Assembly (NCBI GenBank): GCA_011032825.1
Contig: JAADJZ010000002.1
Coordinates: 868,001 to 932,000, forward strand
Source: Massariosphaeria phaeospora
Taxonomy: Eukaryota; Ascomycota; Dothideomycetes; Pleosporales
Length of the DNA stretch: 64,000 nucleotides
Reading direction: 5' to 3'
In this document: positions 1 to 10,905 of the stretch, piece after piece
How the letters are laid out: each line of letters starts with the position of its first letter
Numbering within the stretch: the first letter of the stretch is position 1
The notes under the pieces: model-generated
Told to the model about the DNA's origin: nothing
Seen by the model: the letters and a program-made list of their open reading frames with translations, nothing else
Databases searched by the model: none
Made by a program: the position numbers and the translations under genes

Positions 1-340
1 CGAAGCCGTTGAGCTCGGCCTCGCGGTCCGAGAATAGGAGCAGGTCCTGCTTGCAGCGGCCGAGGCGGTTGAGGTAGGCCGGCAGCTGCGCCGCCACCTC
101 GCCGCTGCCCATCTTCAGCACGACCGTGGTGTCCTCCATGACACCGGCCTTGAAGGGCGAGCACTCTTCGCCGAAGGGCACGTCGGGCGACGACGGCCGG
201 GAGCGAGCGGGCGAGGGGCGCTCGTGCAGCACGTCGTAGCCCCGCTCGCCGAACAGCGACGACGAGACGAAGGAGGTGACGGCAAAGAGGCAGAGGAAGA
301 CGGCGGCGCACAGCAGGCGCGTGGGCGTCAATCGCACCAT
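1..340 (-). CDS. Type II membrane glycosyltransferase-like protein, N-terminal part (runs off window)
   Basis: The minus-strand reading frame opens at ATG 340-338 and stays open for 113 codons to the window edge, so only the N-terminus is present. Residues 1-7 are short and basic and are followed by a hydrophobic stretch (about 8-28, LLCAAVFLCLFAVTSFV), which reads as a signal anchor of a Golgi type II membrane protein. After a Ser/Pro-rich stem comes a region with VVLKMGSGE (about 78-86) and DLLLFSDRE (about 101-109). These resemble the start of the catalytic domain in fungal GT31/DUF604-like glycosyltransferases, where a Lys-Thr-Gly-like segment is followed by a 'lFSD' motif. That assignment is from memory of the family. 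The catalytic DxD would lie outside the window. Coding GC content is high, like normal genes here. Confidence 0.5.
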   Translation of the reverse strand, partial: MVRLTPTRLLCAAVFLCLFAVTSFVSSSLFGERGYDVLHERPSPARSRPSSPDVPFGEECSPFKAGVMEDTTVVLKMGSGEVAAQLPAYLNRLGRCKQDLLLFSDREAELNGF

Positions 341-1116
341 GATGGCTGGGTGTGCGAATGTCGGGACGCTGGTGTTGTGGAAAAAGCAGGCCCAGGGCCC
401 TCGGGGGAGCGCGTAGATGGCTAGCCTGCATCGGGCTAGCCGGTCCTCGAGGGAAAGACGGGACGACCGCGCACACTTCGCCTTCGGTTTCGCCCGACCT
501 CGCACGCCCACCAACGCCTACGAGCAAACAATATGCTGACACTGCTCTGTCGTGGCCGGCTTCGTCGCGGTTCAGCCCAGCACATTGCGATCCCGCTATT
601 TCCTTCTCTCGGCCGCCGGCAGGTTCCGTCCACACTCCAGAGCAGACGTCATGATGGCATCAGCATTCTGATGGTCAGTTCACGATGAGACGAGCAAGTC
701 GAATATGGTACCCGGGCTTGCAGCAGTCGACCACATTCACAACGATTTCTCAAGCAAAAGAGTCCACTGAAACGAGTCGGGGAAGCTGCATCGATACTTG
801 ATGCGAATCACTGCTTGGCACTAGCCTCCTCACTCGAGGTTTGATATGGTGTCATTTGCAGTCTCTCGGGGATGCATGGGGATTACGCACTCCTTTTGCC
901 TGCAATTTTACCAGCACATTGGTAACTATATTGATACCACGAACTTAAATGCTCTATGGACAGCTATCGAACAACCACTCTACTTTGGTTGATACAGGCG
1001 ACCCACGGGACCATGGATGATTCTCCTGTGGCGAGCCCCCACCGAGCTCAGATACTGTTTCTAAATCTTGTCATCTAGCAGTTTGTTTTGGAGAAAGAAA
1101 CCGCGGCAATCCCCTC
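341..1116. other. Intergenic, nothing recognised
   Basis: This is the upstream region of the glycosyltransferase-like gene and the downstream region of the broken beta-lactamase-like gene. Short open frames on both strands show no recognisable domain and look like chance. I see no repeat or RNA gene. Confidence 0.6.
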
Positions 1117-2640
1117 CTATAATCTCCACAGCAATGACTCCACATTACCAGCCGCATCTCTCTGGAATCTCAGCACGAACTGCTCCCATTTACACCAGTC
1201 GATGTATTCGCGCAACTGCGCCTCTTCGCGAGTTGGGGGCAGGAATCCGAGCATATCAAAGTGGTAGTGGTGCAGACGGTGGTGTTGCTTTGGCCGATGG
1301 TTGATCAGCAGCTTGAGTGAAGATTCACTCAGCTCCTCAGTATCATGGGTGATATCAAGCGTCATCAACAGCCCGTCGTTCCTAAACACGCCGAGGAAGT
1401 CCTGGACAGGTGCCTGAGGGGTGTTTGGGGTGCGGTGCAAGTTGTACTGATGTGTAAGAGACGCGTGGAAATGGTATTGGAACTCCGCACGAGCACTGGC
1501 CAGGGACACATAGTCTCGCTTGGGTTGGAGATCGAACAGGGCTTCCGCAATGATGTGTGCTGTCCAGTCGGGTGCATCGCCGAGGCCGTATGAGTTCGCC
1601 ATCCCACGATAGCTGTTCTCGTCTCTGGGAAGAGGTAGAATGCCGACAAATACCCCGATTGGCCGCCATTGTGTTATAGCAGCTGGCGTGGTCGTGAGTC
1701 GGCCCCAAGGACATGGTCCCGCTGAAGTCCATTGTGAGAAATGAAGCCCAAGCCCTTCGACGGCAGGAGAGCCCGTATCCAGCCCATGGCATAGCTGTTC
1801 TCGTGCATAGACTGCTCGACCGCAATCTTCGGGGAGAATAGCGTCTCAACCTCTTTGAGAAGCGTTTGACGCTCGGTCCCGATCGCTTCAATGCCGTCTA
1901 GAAGCGCCTTCGCCCACTTGAGCATGTCGGGAACCGTTGACCAAACCGAACCGGCACCCCCTACTGCAGTTCGGTCTGACATGTCGGTCGGAGGTATCGT
2001 TCGTAGCGATCGATCATCAAGCACAACATGTCCCTCAGCCAGATTGGATGTTGACAGGTCGCCGCGATATGTGGCCGTTCGCTGCATTTCAAGCGGCTGA
2101 AATATGCGCTCTCGCAGATGCTCAGCCCAGGTCCTTTTCTCTCCCTTCTCGATGCGTCGACAAGCTCCCTCGATGATCTTGCCTGCAAGAGCATACATGT
2201 AATTGTTGTACTGAAACCCGGCACGCAAGTCATGCTTCAGCGGCAAGTGGCCGATAACATGCAGCAGATCGCTCTTCTCGACGATAGTTTCAGACTCCAC
2301 ACCGAGCCACGTAAGATCCAAGTGCGCGCGGCCTGTCGAATGTGTTAACACATCCCGCAGGGTAATTCTGCGCCCTCCATCCGGATCGATCTCCCACTGT
2401 ATCGGAATGTAGTCCGAAATGGGTGCATCCCAATCCAGAATGCCTGCGGCGACAAAGAGGCCGCACAAGGCTGCAACGAAAGCCTTGGTCAGTGACGCGA
2501 GGAGGTATGCTGTGTCGGTATTTGCCTCGAGGTTCTTCTCAACGTCTCTCAGACCTTCGGCGTGCGTGAACAGCACCTCGCCTTCGCACGATAATGAAGC
2601 TGAGCAGGTGATCTTGCGTATCTTTGTTAGGAGCGGTAGG
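1117..2640 (-). pseudogene. Beta-lactamase/penicillin-binding-protein-like serine hydrolase, broken
   Basis: The longest open piece (2576 down to 1674) begins at a non-ATG codon and carries SLTK (the SxxK nucleophile motif, about residues 28-31), a YNN motif that fits the family's YxN, and DxxxHxTG-like text (DVLTHSTG). It is a family S12/AmpC-like protein. The frame is stopped by TAA at 1674-1676 but continues in the same frame with HNGGQSGYLSAFYLFPE, which is the usual substrate-pocket segment. About 25 codons later, near 1602, homology jumps one frame to MANSYGLGDAPDW and runs to the stop at 1117. One nonsense codon and one single-base shift therefore separate family-like segments. Upstream, LTKIRKITCSASL continues in frame to about 2640 behind a TAG. 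A possible N-terminal remnant (FDEYAQ) lies near 2700 in another frame. The gene looks recently inactivated, though two sequencing errors could mimic this. Confidence 0.75.
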
Positions 2641-3420
2641 GTTGCCTAAATTCTGTTGCTATGTTAATATTTCGACCGTTTGGACCGGGTAAAAAGACTT
2701 GGGCATACTCGTCGAACGCAGTAGGGGTACCTTGTTTTCCCGTTTTCTGGAATGAGTTTAGTAGTATCTGAGGCTCCTGGTTATCAGCTCGCGAAAGGCT
2801 TTTAGGCTTGGAGTAGTAGGTTGTGGTTCTGAAAGCAGGGGCCACAACTTGCCTCAGCTCGGCCCGGTCCCCGCATCGGTCCGTTCGACGTACTACGTAC
2901 CTACACACCTTTTCGAAAACAGGCCCAATCACGGGCTCCTCACTCGCTGGAAATCAGGAAATGTTATTTACTCTGTCTAACTGCTACGGCTCCCCCTAGA
3001 GCCCTCCTTACTTACTTCCTCCTTGATACCCTTCAATCACTGGAGCGCGGTTGGCAAGACCGACACATGATCCGATGCCTTGCAGCAACTCTGTAGACCA
3101 GCATCTAAGAGGTTCAATGGTCTCGTTGGCTCGTTCGGTTGCGAAACTGCTTGTGGCGCAGACGAGAAACCTGCTGATTTTATTCATTTGATAGGCATTG
3201 CTGACGATGTTGACTATGACTAAGCCTGCTGACTAGTCGCTGTCTGTTGCCTTGTCGCTGCCGTCCGCATGGCAAGGCTGAAGACATCTCAACCCCGCAT
3301 CCAGACAGAATGAAAACCAACACTCATTCCACTTGCGCTGCCTACTCCGTGCTCCGCTCGTCTCAGTGGGAAGACCAGGACCTAATTAGTTGATCGCCGG
3401 TGCCAAAGCCACACCTAAAT
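2641..3420. other. Intergenic; possible degraded 5' end of the beta-lactamase-like gene
   Basis: On the minus strand around 2690-2720 an open frame contains FDEYAQVFLPG. This is similar in style to the FDEYA start of fungal beta-lactamase-like enzymes, but it is out of frame with the rest. The remainder is the promoter side of the NLR gene on the plus strand. No other feature was seen. Confidence 0.4.
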
Positions 3421-6400
3421 ATGGCCGACCCACTTTCCATTGCTGCGGGGGTTGCGGGGCTGCTTTCCCTTGGTCTTCAAACGACCGAAGCTCTCGTCAA
3501 ATTCTACACTTCCCACAAAGGCCGAGATGACAACATCGCGCGGACTACGCAACGACTCAAGACACTGGGGAGTGCTTTCGATGCGCTGCAGACTGCGCTA
3601 CAACAGCGCAAGTTCCAGCCTGACGAGGAGACGCTGATCGACAGAATCGAATCGTCCATCCACTCGTGCTCCGAGCTCATCCAGGAGCTGGAAGAGGAGT
3701 GCACGAAACTCACGGGACCACGGTCCGGTTCTTTCAAAGATGCTGTCAAGGTTGCTGGACGTCGTGCTGCCTACCCCTTCCGCGAGAGCACGTTGAAGAA
3801 GCTTGAAGAAGATGCAGGCGAAATGCGAAACCATCTGTCACTCGCACTAGACATTCTACAGCTTCGAGATCACAAGACGGCTCAAGATGAGCTCGCCGAG
3901 ATGAAATCGCTTGTTGAGCTAATGAGAGCGACTCAAATCTCGTCAGAGATCCAATACTGGTTCAAAGCCCCGGACGTCTCAGTTAATCACAACGCCGCAT
4001 GCGCGAAACGCCATTCGGGGACGGGCATGTGGTTCGTCAAATCTCCCGTCTTCCACAATTGGATCAACCAGGCCAACTCATTTCTCTGGCTCTATGGCTT
4101 TGCGGGTTGTGGAAAGTCGGTTCTTTGCTCTACCGCCATTCAGTACGCCTTTCGACAACGGGGAGCGGACCAGAATATAGGCATTGCCTTCTTCTACTTT
4201 ACTTTCAACGACGACTCGAAACAGGACGAGTCGGCAATGCTCCGAGCGTTGCTCTTGCAACTGGCCGGTCAGCTTTCTGATGGGCATTCCCAACTGGGGC
4301 GCCTGCGTAACTCTTCGGGAAGCGGGCTACCTCCGCCAGCAGTATTAATCCAGTATCTCCGCGACTTTATCAAACGATTCCACCAGGTATACATTTTGAT
4401 AGATGCTCTAGACGAGAGTCCTCGAGGGAACCGACGAGACGAGATCCTGGGTTCAATCATGGCCATGCGGGGTTGGTCGCTGCCCGGCCTGCACCTTTTG
4501 GTCACCAGTCGAGACGAGCCTGATATACGCGAATCCCTTGAAGTCGCTCCGGACGAAAGGGTCGCAATGAAAAATGATGAAGTTGAACAGGATATCAGCA
4601 ACTTCATCGCCGAGAAACTAGCTACGGACCCCAAGCTTCGAACCAAGTGGCAGACTCATCGAGCTCGAATCCAAGAAACTCTAGCTAAACGAGCTAACGG
4701 AGTGTGAGTATTCCATGGAACAAGTTGAATATTCCCTGACAAACTCTAGTTTCCGTTGGGTTGAATGTCAATTTGAAGCCCTCAAACATTGCCCCAAAAG
4801 CGAGCGCCATCTCGAACGGTGCCTCCAGTCCTTGCCCCGAAGCCTCGATGAGACTTACGAAAGAATGCTTCTTAATATCGATGACTCGTCCCATGAAGAA
4901 GCTCGACGAATCTTAACGCTGCTGTGCTTTTCTTCGCGACCGTTGAAGGTGTCAGAGCTCCTCCATGGAATCGCTGTGGACCTTAATGAACCAGCCCATC
5001 TTGATCGGAAGAGTCTGCTTCAAGGAACAGATGACTTACGCGAGATTTGTCCAGGACTGATCGACTTCGGGCTAAAAGCTGACGAGGATACCATTTCTGG
5101 GAGCCCCGAAGTAACTGTCCGCATCGCCCATTTCTCGGTCCAGGAATACCTAGAATCAGACCGCATCCGTCAGCAAAAGGCAGGATTCTTTGCAATGTCG
5201 AGCATTTCCGCACACCAAGAAATCGCAACAATCTGCTGCGCCTATCTTCTAGAACCTGAGCTCTCCAGCGCAGACTTCACGCCAGTAAAACTTGACGATT
5301 TTCCATTTGCTCACTTTGCTGCTCAGTTCTGGTACCATCACTATCAAGCGGGCAAAGGAAAAACGGCACAACTCAGCACACTTATCATGAAGATTTTCAA
5401 GCAACCGCATGATCAATTCGCTACCTGGGTCAAGCTCCACGACCCTGTTGACCGACCATGGATTACCGGGGTCGACTTTGAACGCATTTCAGACAACGTT
5501 GCACCTGCACTGTACTATGCTTCCTTTTTAGGACTTGACTGGATTATTCCTGAGATACTGCTGGCCGGAAAGACGTCTGGTTGCAAGGTTGAGGATGTGG
5601 TCAACGTGCAGGGCCGATGGTACGGCAACGCTCTCCAGGCTGCTTCAGCTAGAGGCCACGTCGAGACCGCTAGGATACTCGTTGAGCAGGGCGCTAAGGT
5701 TAATACACAAGGTGGGCCTGAAGGCAATGCTCTTCAAGCAGCCGTGCAGTATGGTCGCCGAGAGATCGTAAAGTTGCTAATCGAGAAGGGCGCCGATGTC
5801 CATGCACTGGACGGATTCTCTGGCTCCGCTCTTCACTTAGCTGCATTGCAGGGTCACCGAGAGATTGTGAGGTTGCTGATTGAGAAAGGCGCCGACGTCC
5901 ATGCGCTGTGTGGATTCTATGGCTTCGCTCTTCAAGCAGCTGTATGGGATGGTGATAAAGAGATTGTGCAGTTGCTGATCGAAAAGGGCGCAGACGTTCA
6001 TATGCTGGGCGGACGGTCTTGCTACGCTCTCCAAGCAGCTGCAGAAACTGGTAATCAAGAGATTGTGAAGTTGCTGATCGAGAAGGGTGCTGACGTCAAC
6101 GCACGGGGCGGAAGATTCAGTTACTCTCTCCGAGCAGCTGCAAGACACGGACACCTAAAGATTGTGAAGATACTAATAGAGAAGGGCGCTGATATTAACG
6201 CGCACAATATAATCGGCACCGCTCTGCAGCTTGCTGCTTCTGGAGGATATAGCGAGATTGTAGAGGTGCTGTTGGAGAATGGCGCTGACATCAACGCGCA
6301 GGATGCAAAATACGGCGACGCTCTTACGATCGCTTCATTTAAGGGACATAGCAAGGTTGCAAAGTTACTGCTAGAGCGTGGCGCTAATGCAAACGCGCAG

Positions 6401-6604
6401 GGCGGGCGCTACGGCAACGCTCTCCTGGCTGCTGCGGAGGGAGGCCACGTTGAGATTATAGAGATGCTGGTAAAGAACGGTGCTGTCCTTGATAAGGAGC
6501 TGGCACGAAATCAAGAGAACCCATTCTACATTCAAAGAGAAATGGGGGAAGATGCATCGGTTCAAGCATCTCGCTGTCTAGGGATTCTCGCTATACAGGA
6601 ATAG
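3421..6604 (+). CDS. STAND/NLR-type protein: Helo-like N-terminus, NACHT, nine ankyrin repeats
   Basis: There are two exons, 3421-4703 and 4750-6604, with a 46-bp intron (gtgagt...ctctag, branch-like ctgac) giving 1,045 residues. The start is the ATG at 3421 (MADPLSIAAGVAGLL). The open frame begins 21 bases earlier at a GTG, which I rejected. Residues 1-110 match the fungal STAND N-terminal domain related to Helo/HET-S helical bundles. A NACHT domain follows, with P-loop GFAGCGKS near 226-233 and Walker B ILIDALDE near 325-332, then a winged-helix-like region. From about 719 to 1010 there are nine 33-residue ankyrin repeats, five of them almost identical (EIVxLLIEKGADVxA). Proteins of this build act as intracellular sensors in fungal non-self recognition and regulated cell death. 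The ligand is unknown here. Repeat identity suggests recent repeat exchange. Confidence 0.9.
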
Positions 6605-7120
6605 GGGTTACTACTGGAGCGGCGTTATTACTAGGGGCTCATGTGCTCCCAAAAGCCCATCCGGCAAGCATGGAGGAGCTTTCTCGTTGGCAGCCACGAT
6701 CCCATCGTCTTGATGTGCTCCGCCGCATCAAGGGTCCAACATGCCTAACCCAATTATTTGGACGGCCACCCCACATATGTCACCCGACAGAATCTCATTG
6801 GCTAAACTTAACCGCCCTGTTAGCTCGAGGTCAATCGCTCAGCTTTCATGGGATACTTGCCTTCATCACGTATCAACTCTTCAATGTCGTTGTCCCATCC
6901 GAATACAACGTCCACAACTATGGTAAATTGATGTGCGCGATAGTCCCCGAACTTACGAACTTACAGGCGGTTGTATAAAGGCTTGCGCGAATGCTCAAGA
7001 GGAGCTTCATTTGTTTTCAGCGTAAGCTGAGTGGGTGGCCATTCTGTGGTACAGGCAGTTGTAGAACAGATTTTCGGCCGATTTCCTATATGACGCCAAG
7101 GAGGTATCTGAACGTAGTAG
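6605..7120. other. Intergenic between NLR gene and DNA transposon
   Basis: An open frame at 6643-6978 has no domain I recognise and is likely not a gene. The stretch holds the 3' side of the NLR gene and the left insertion flank of the pogo-type element. Confidence 0.5.
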
Positions 7121-7122
7121 TA

Positions 7123-7163
7123 CTGTGCCCGTGCGCACCGTGCCCGGAGTCGGCCCGTGCCCC
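7123..7163 (+). repeat. Left 41-bp terminal inverted repeat of pogo-type element
   Basis: This sequence is the reverse complement of 9205-9245 over 41 bases by hand comparison. The target TA lies at 7121-7122. Confidence 0.93.
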
Positions 7164-7220
7164 GCAACAACAAACTCGCGTCCCAACTCACCTTCTTCAA
7201 CACGCGACTACTCAACCACC

Positions 7221-8900
7221 ATGGATCTGATCGACAAGGCGATTGAAGATTTGAACTCGCGCGAACCAGGCGCAAAATACACCCTTCAACAGGTTGCTGA
7301 TCAATATGGCGTCAACCGCTCGACGCTAGGGCGAAGGTGGAGGAGCGTGACAGCTTCCTAGGACGCCGGGAACGCGTCGCACCAGAAACTCAGCCCACAA
7401 CAAGAGTTAGAGCTTGTGCGGTATATAGTAGGCTTAACAAAGCGAGAGCTACCTCTTACAAGAGATATAGTGCAAAATTCTAGGTTTAAGATAGCCAAAT
7501 CACCTGTCTCTGACAGCTAGGTCACGCGCTTTCTTCACCGAAACCAAGGCGATCTCATCTCAAAATAGACAGCTGCTATGGACTCTAACCGCCACGCAGC
7601 TAACTTAGGAGATAATTACAAGCTATACTTTAACCTCCTGCATAAGAAAATAAAAGAGTACAACGTTCAGCCTAAGCAAACGTACAATATAGATAAAAAG
7701 AAGTTTATAATTAGTGTAATTGGCCGCTTGAAACGAGTGTTCTTCCGACATTCATAAGAGAAAAAGGAGGTAAAGGCAGCCCGCTAGAATAGCTTACGTA
7801 AGTGAATAACCCTCGTGGCAGCGGTTTGCGCAGATAGAACGTTGTTGCTGCCTAGCCTCATTTATAAGAGCGCATCAAAGATACTACAATCGACATAGGT
7901 GGCCGATATCGAAGCTAGAAAACACGACGTCTTTGTTACCTCAACTCTCTCTAGTTAGAGCAACAACGACGTTAGATTGGCATAGCTTGAGCAGGTGTTT
8001 GATTGCTGTACAAAGAAGCAAGCCTAACGAGCTTACCAATTGCTTATCGTTAACAGCTATAAGAGCTACCTAACGATAGAGTTTATTAACTATTGTAACC
8101 GCAATCGGATACTCTTAGCTATACTTCTTCTTTACTCAACTTACACGCTCCAACTCCTCGACGTTGTCATGTTCAAGCCCCTATCTAACTCCTACGGCAA
8201 GGAGCTATCGTCTTATATCCAGCGCAGCCAAGGGCTAGTCCCAATTAAGAAAAGAAACTTCTTTCTGTTGTTCTAGAGATCGTGTCAAGCCTCGTTTAAG
8301 AAAGAAACTGTTCTTAAGTCTTTTGAAGCTACTGGTATTTGGCCTATAGATCTAGACGTTATACTCAAACGCTTTACCCAAAGAGCTTCGAATAAAGATA
8401 AGATAGATAGAGGTAAGGTATCTGCCTTTAGGAATGCTAATTGGCGTCACCTAGATCGCCTCGTACGGTCTGCGGTGAAGGATAAAAGCGCAAAAGAGTT
8501 AAAAGAGCTTGGCCTCACAGTTCACTACCTTCAGGTCTAGAACGAGCTTTTTAACCACGAAAACGGTGGCTTAAGAGAAGCTCTATTAGCTAAGAAAAAG
8601 CACAAAAAGCATAGCAAACTTTTAGATTTGCAGCAGCGCAAGGAGTATTATAGTGGAGCTAAGTAGTAGTTACTTAGCAAGGTCCGTAAGGCACGTGCTC
8701 GAGAGATGGTCAAAGAGAAAGATAAGCATATGCAGAAGCTCGCGCGAGCTAACCGAAAGGAGCTTCAAGCCTTAGCTAAACTCTTCCGTGAAACTAAGGC
8801 CGAGGAGAGACGCGTAGCGCGGGAGGCAGCTAAGGTAGTCAAAAAGAAGGAGAGAGCCGAGAAAGCAGCTGAGCGCGCACGCAAGATTGAAGCTTAGAAC
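7221..8900 (+). pseudogene. Pogo-type transposase remnant
   Basis: The ATG at 7221 (context accATGg) opens a helix-turn-helix of about 45 codons that ends in a stop near 7360. Downstream, pieces such as LSPQQELELVRYI (HTH/CENP-B-like), TRFLHRNQ, YNIDKKKF (usually YNxDExGF) and the DDE block at 8040-8275 follow in order in one or more frames. Most of the stops are TAG. The product cannot be functional: DDE aspartates have changed to Asn and the frame is interrupted many times. It belongs to the element at 7123-9245. Confidence 0.85.
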
Positions 8901-9204
8901 ACTAAAAAAGCTCTACAAACGTTCTAAACAGGCAATCGCAAAGCCTTACGAGCATCTTTACCTAAGGATAAGCGTTAGAAACGTACGGGTGGTGTTGCAG
9001 CTCGCGCAGCGTCGCCTGAAGCTGCATCAGCTGCTCCACCCAGAGTGAACAGCCGCGGCCGCGCCATCAACGTTCCATCTAAATGTAGATAATACAAGCT
9101 GCACAAAAGCCTCATCTCAATTACTCTAGCAAAAATCCTCGCAATAATAGCTATTGTGGCTGTTGCAATAAACTCATGTTTGTGGTGGTGAGCATGTTGT
9201 TTTT

Positions 9205-9245
9205 GGGGCACGGGCCGACTCCGGGCACGGTGCGCACGGGCACAG
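9205..9245 (-). repeat. Right 41-bp terminal inverted repeat of pogo-type element
   Basis: This sequence pairs with 7123-7163 and is followed by the duplicated TA at 9246-9247. Confidence 0.93.
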
Positions 9246-9585
9246 TAAGAGGTTAGTAAGATTATATTACTCAGTCAATATGCAAGGGGCTACTATGTAA
9301 TGTTAGAGGCATACTATCGCTCGTATCACAGTGCAACGCTATTAATGTGATTCTGACTATAGTTCTCTTCGTCGCTAGTGACTTAGCATTAGCTCCCACC
9401 GCTCCTTTATGCGTTGTTGAAATAGTCCTTCCGTGTACAGTCGCGTACCCATTCCAAAAGACTAGGACGTTTTTCCGCACCTCGTTTCTGAGCATCAAAG
9501 TGCAGAGATCATCTGTGAAGTCGGTTCATGGATTGCCGATATTATGCAGTGTCCGAACCTGATTTGCGTGAGCATCTCTCACCTC
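9246..9585. other. Intergenic; right flank of transposon and 3' side of DUF3632-like gene
   Basis: No gene, RNA or repeat was recognised beyond the TA duplication at the left edge. Confidence 0.6.
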
Positions 9586-10650
9586 CTAGTCACTACTGCT
9601 CCCTCCAGACCCCTCCTCACTAACCTCTTCCTCAATATCTTTCATTCGCTGGAGCGCCTGCCTCGCCACACTCCTCGCCTGATCATCGTACTGGACATTC
9701 TCTCCAACAAGCTCAAACTCCCTTTTCCACTGCTGCCATTGGTCCTTAGCCCATGGATACCAATAAAACGTCGCAGTCTCCTGCTTCAAGCACTCCTGGT
9801 AGACGTAGCTGCATTCCGTAGGCCATATGACCCACTGTGCGGCAGCTATTATATCGTACTCAAGGTTGGGCTTGCTTTTTGATGCGCTGGATGGCTCGAG
9901 ATCGAAGAGAGCATTGAAGGGGGCACAGTACACAAACTTGTTTGCTGTGAGGCGAGCCATTATGTGCTGAAAGTTTCGCCAACGATTGTGTGCGGCGGGG
10001 TCACGATAGTACTTTGGCTTGACGTCTGTATTCTCTCATGAGTATATGACACTGGCTAGGAGTCTGTTTAACGACATGTGTAAAGGTAGGAGGGAGCAGA
10101 AACGAACGAAGATGCAAGATTGATAAAGAGACGAAGATAACCTACCGCCAAGCAGCCCTCGGAACTCATCTTCATGTCCGACCCAGTTGTATCCAAAAGA
10201 CCAAAACTCCGTGCGAGAGCAATCTCCATTCTCATTAGGGTAGCCTTCGGGTGCCATCCATCGCGGCAGGTTCCGCAGCTCCTCCAAAAACTGCATGAAT
10301 CGATTCTGGCTTTCACTATATGGCGAGAATGCCATGCAAACTCTGCCAAACCACCTCATAAATGTGTCTGCAATTGGGCCTGCATTCGGGGGACCAAGAC
10401 CCCCAAAGTCAGGCAACCCGTCCTCTTCCACGGTCACATCATGAGAGCTGGCGTATTCGATAAGTTTTTGAAGCCGTTCCGTTGTCGCGGCGCGGACTAT
10501 GTTGTCGACAGTTTGGGCTGCTTGGAGAGGCGTTTGAGTGTTGTTGATGAGCGCATCGAGTGGGGCTTTCCAGCGGAGATCCTCTTCGTCATCCCAGTGT
10601 TCAAAGAGTTCGGGAACGAGCGTGGGCGATGCTAGGTTTTCGGAAGTCAT
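9586..10650 (-). CDS. Hypothetical fungal protein, DUF3632-like
   Basis: There are two exons on the minus strand: 10650-10146 and 10025-9586. The 120-bp intron (GTAGGT...ACAG) restores a continuous frame across GLLG|DVKPKYYRD and gives 314 residues. The start ATG (MTSENLASPTLVPEL) is at 10650. The middle has FMRWFGRVCMAFSPYSESQNRFMQF. The C-terminal half has ARLTANKFVYCAPFNALFDL followed by an AAAQWVIW segment. That order resembles DUF3632 proteins, a large lineage-expanded fungal family of unknown function (from memory). There is no signal peptide or membrane segment, so the product is probably cytoplasmic or nuclear. The C-terminus is acidic and Ser-rich (EEEVSEEGSGGSSSD). The assignment to DUF3632 is moderate; the gene model itself is good. 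Confidence 0.75.
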
Positions 10651-10905
10651 TATGGTCAGGATCCTTAGGACAATATTTGCGCAAATATTTGGGGAAGTAT
10701 GGAACGTTCAATCAATTAACCAGGTGTAGGTGGATCCCGATGGCTAGTTAAAACCGGTGTGGGTTTTCGCGGGGTGCGGCCGACGCCAAAATCCTCCACC
10801 ACGCTATGTCCTTCTAGGATTAGAATCGTTTGGTAACAAGAATCCTCTGTAGCATAGGGAGATTTCACTGATATTCGAACCAAAAGCAAGCATCTGGTAA
10901 TGTCA
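10651..10905. other. Intergenic, nothing recognised
   Basis: A short stretch upstream of the DUF3632-like gene and downstream of the SGNH fragment. Confidence 0.6.

Larger units (their letters stand above)
7123..9245 (+). mobile_element. Pogo-type (Tc1/mariner superfamily) DNA transposon, full length, transposase dead
   Basis: Both ends carry the same 41-bp terminal inverted repeat (7123-7163 and 9205-9245, beginning CTGTGCCCGTGCGCACC), identical by eye. The element is flanked by a TA duplication (7121-7122 and 9246-9247) and is 2,123 bp long. The transposase reading starts at ATG 7221 with a psq-type helix-turn-helix (TLQQVADQYGVNRSTLGRRW). It is then broken by many TAG codons where Trp or Gln is expected. 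The DDE core is visible at 8040-8275: the first residues of LIVNSYKSYLT sit where LIVDGHxSHLT is usual, so a catalytic Asp is now Asn. A Lys/Glu-rich C-terminal coiled segment is still open at 8706-8897. The pattern is C-to-T/G-to-A decay typical of RIP, yet the terminal repeats are unaffected. Confidence 0.92.

Noticed and set aside
3400..3420. Upstream start for the NLR
   Set aside because: The codon is GTG; the conserved MADPLS start is at 3421.
6643..6978. 111-codon open frame after the NLR gene
   Set aside because: It begins at a non-ATG codon, has no domain, and no splice site links it to the NLR.
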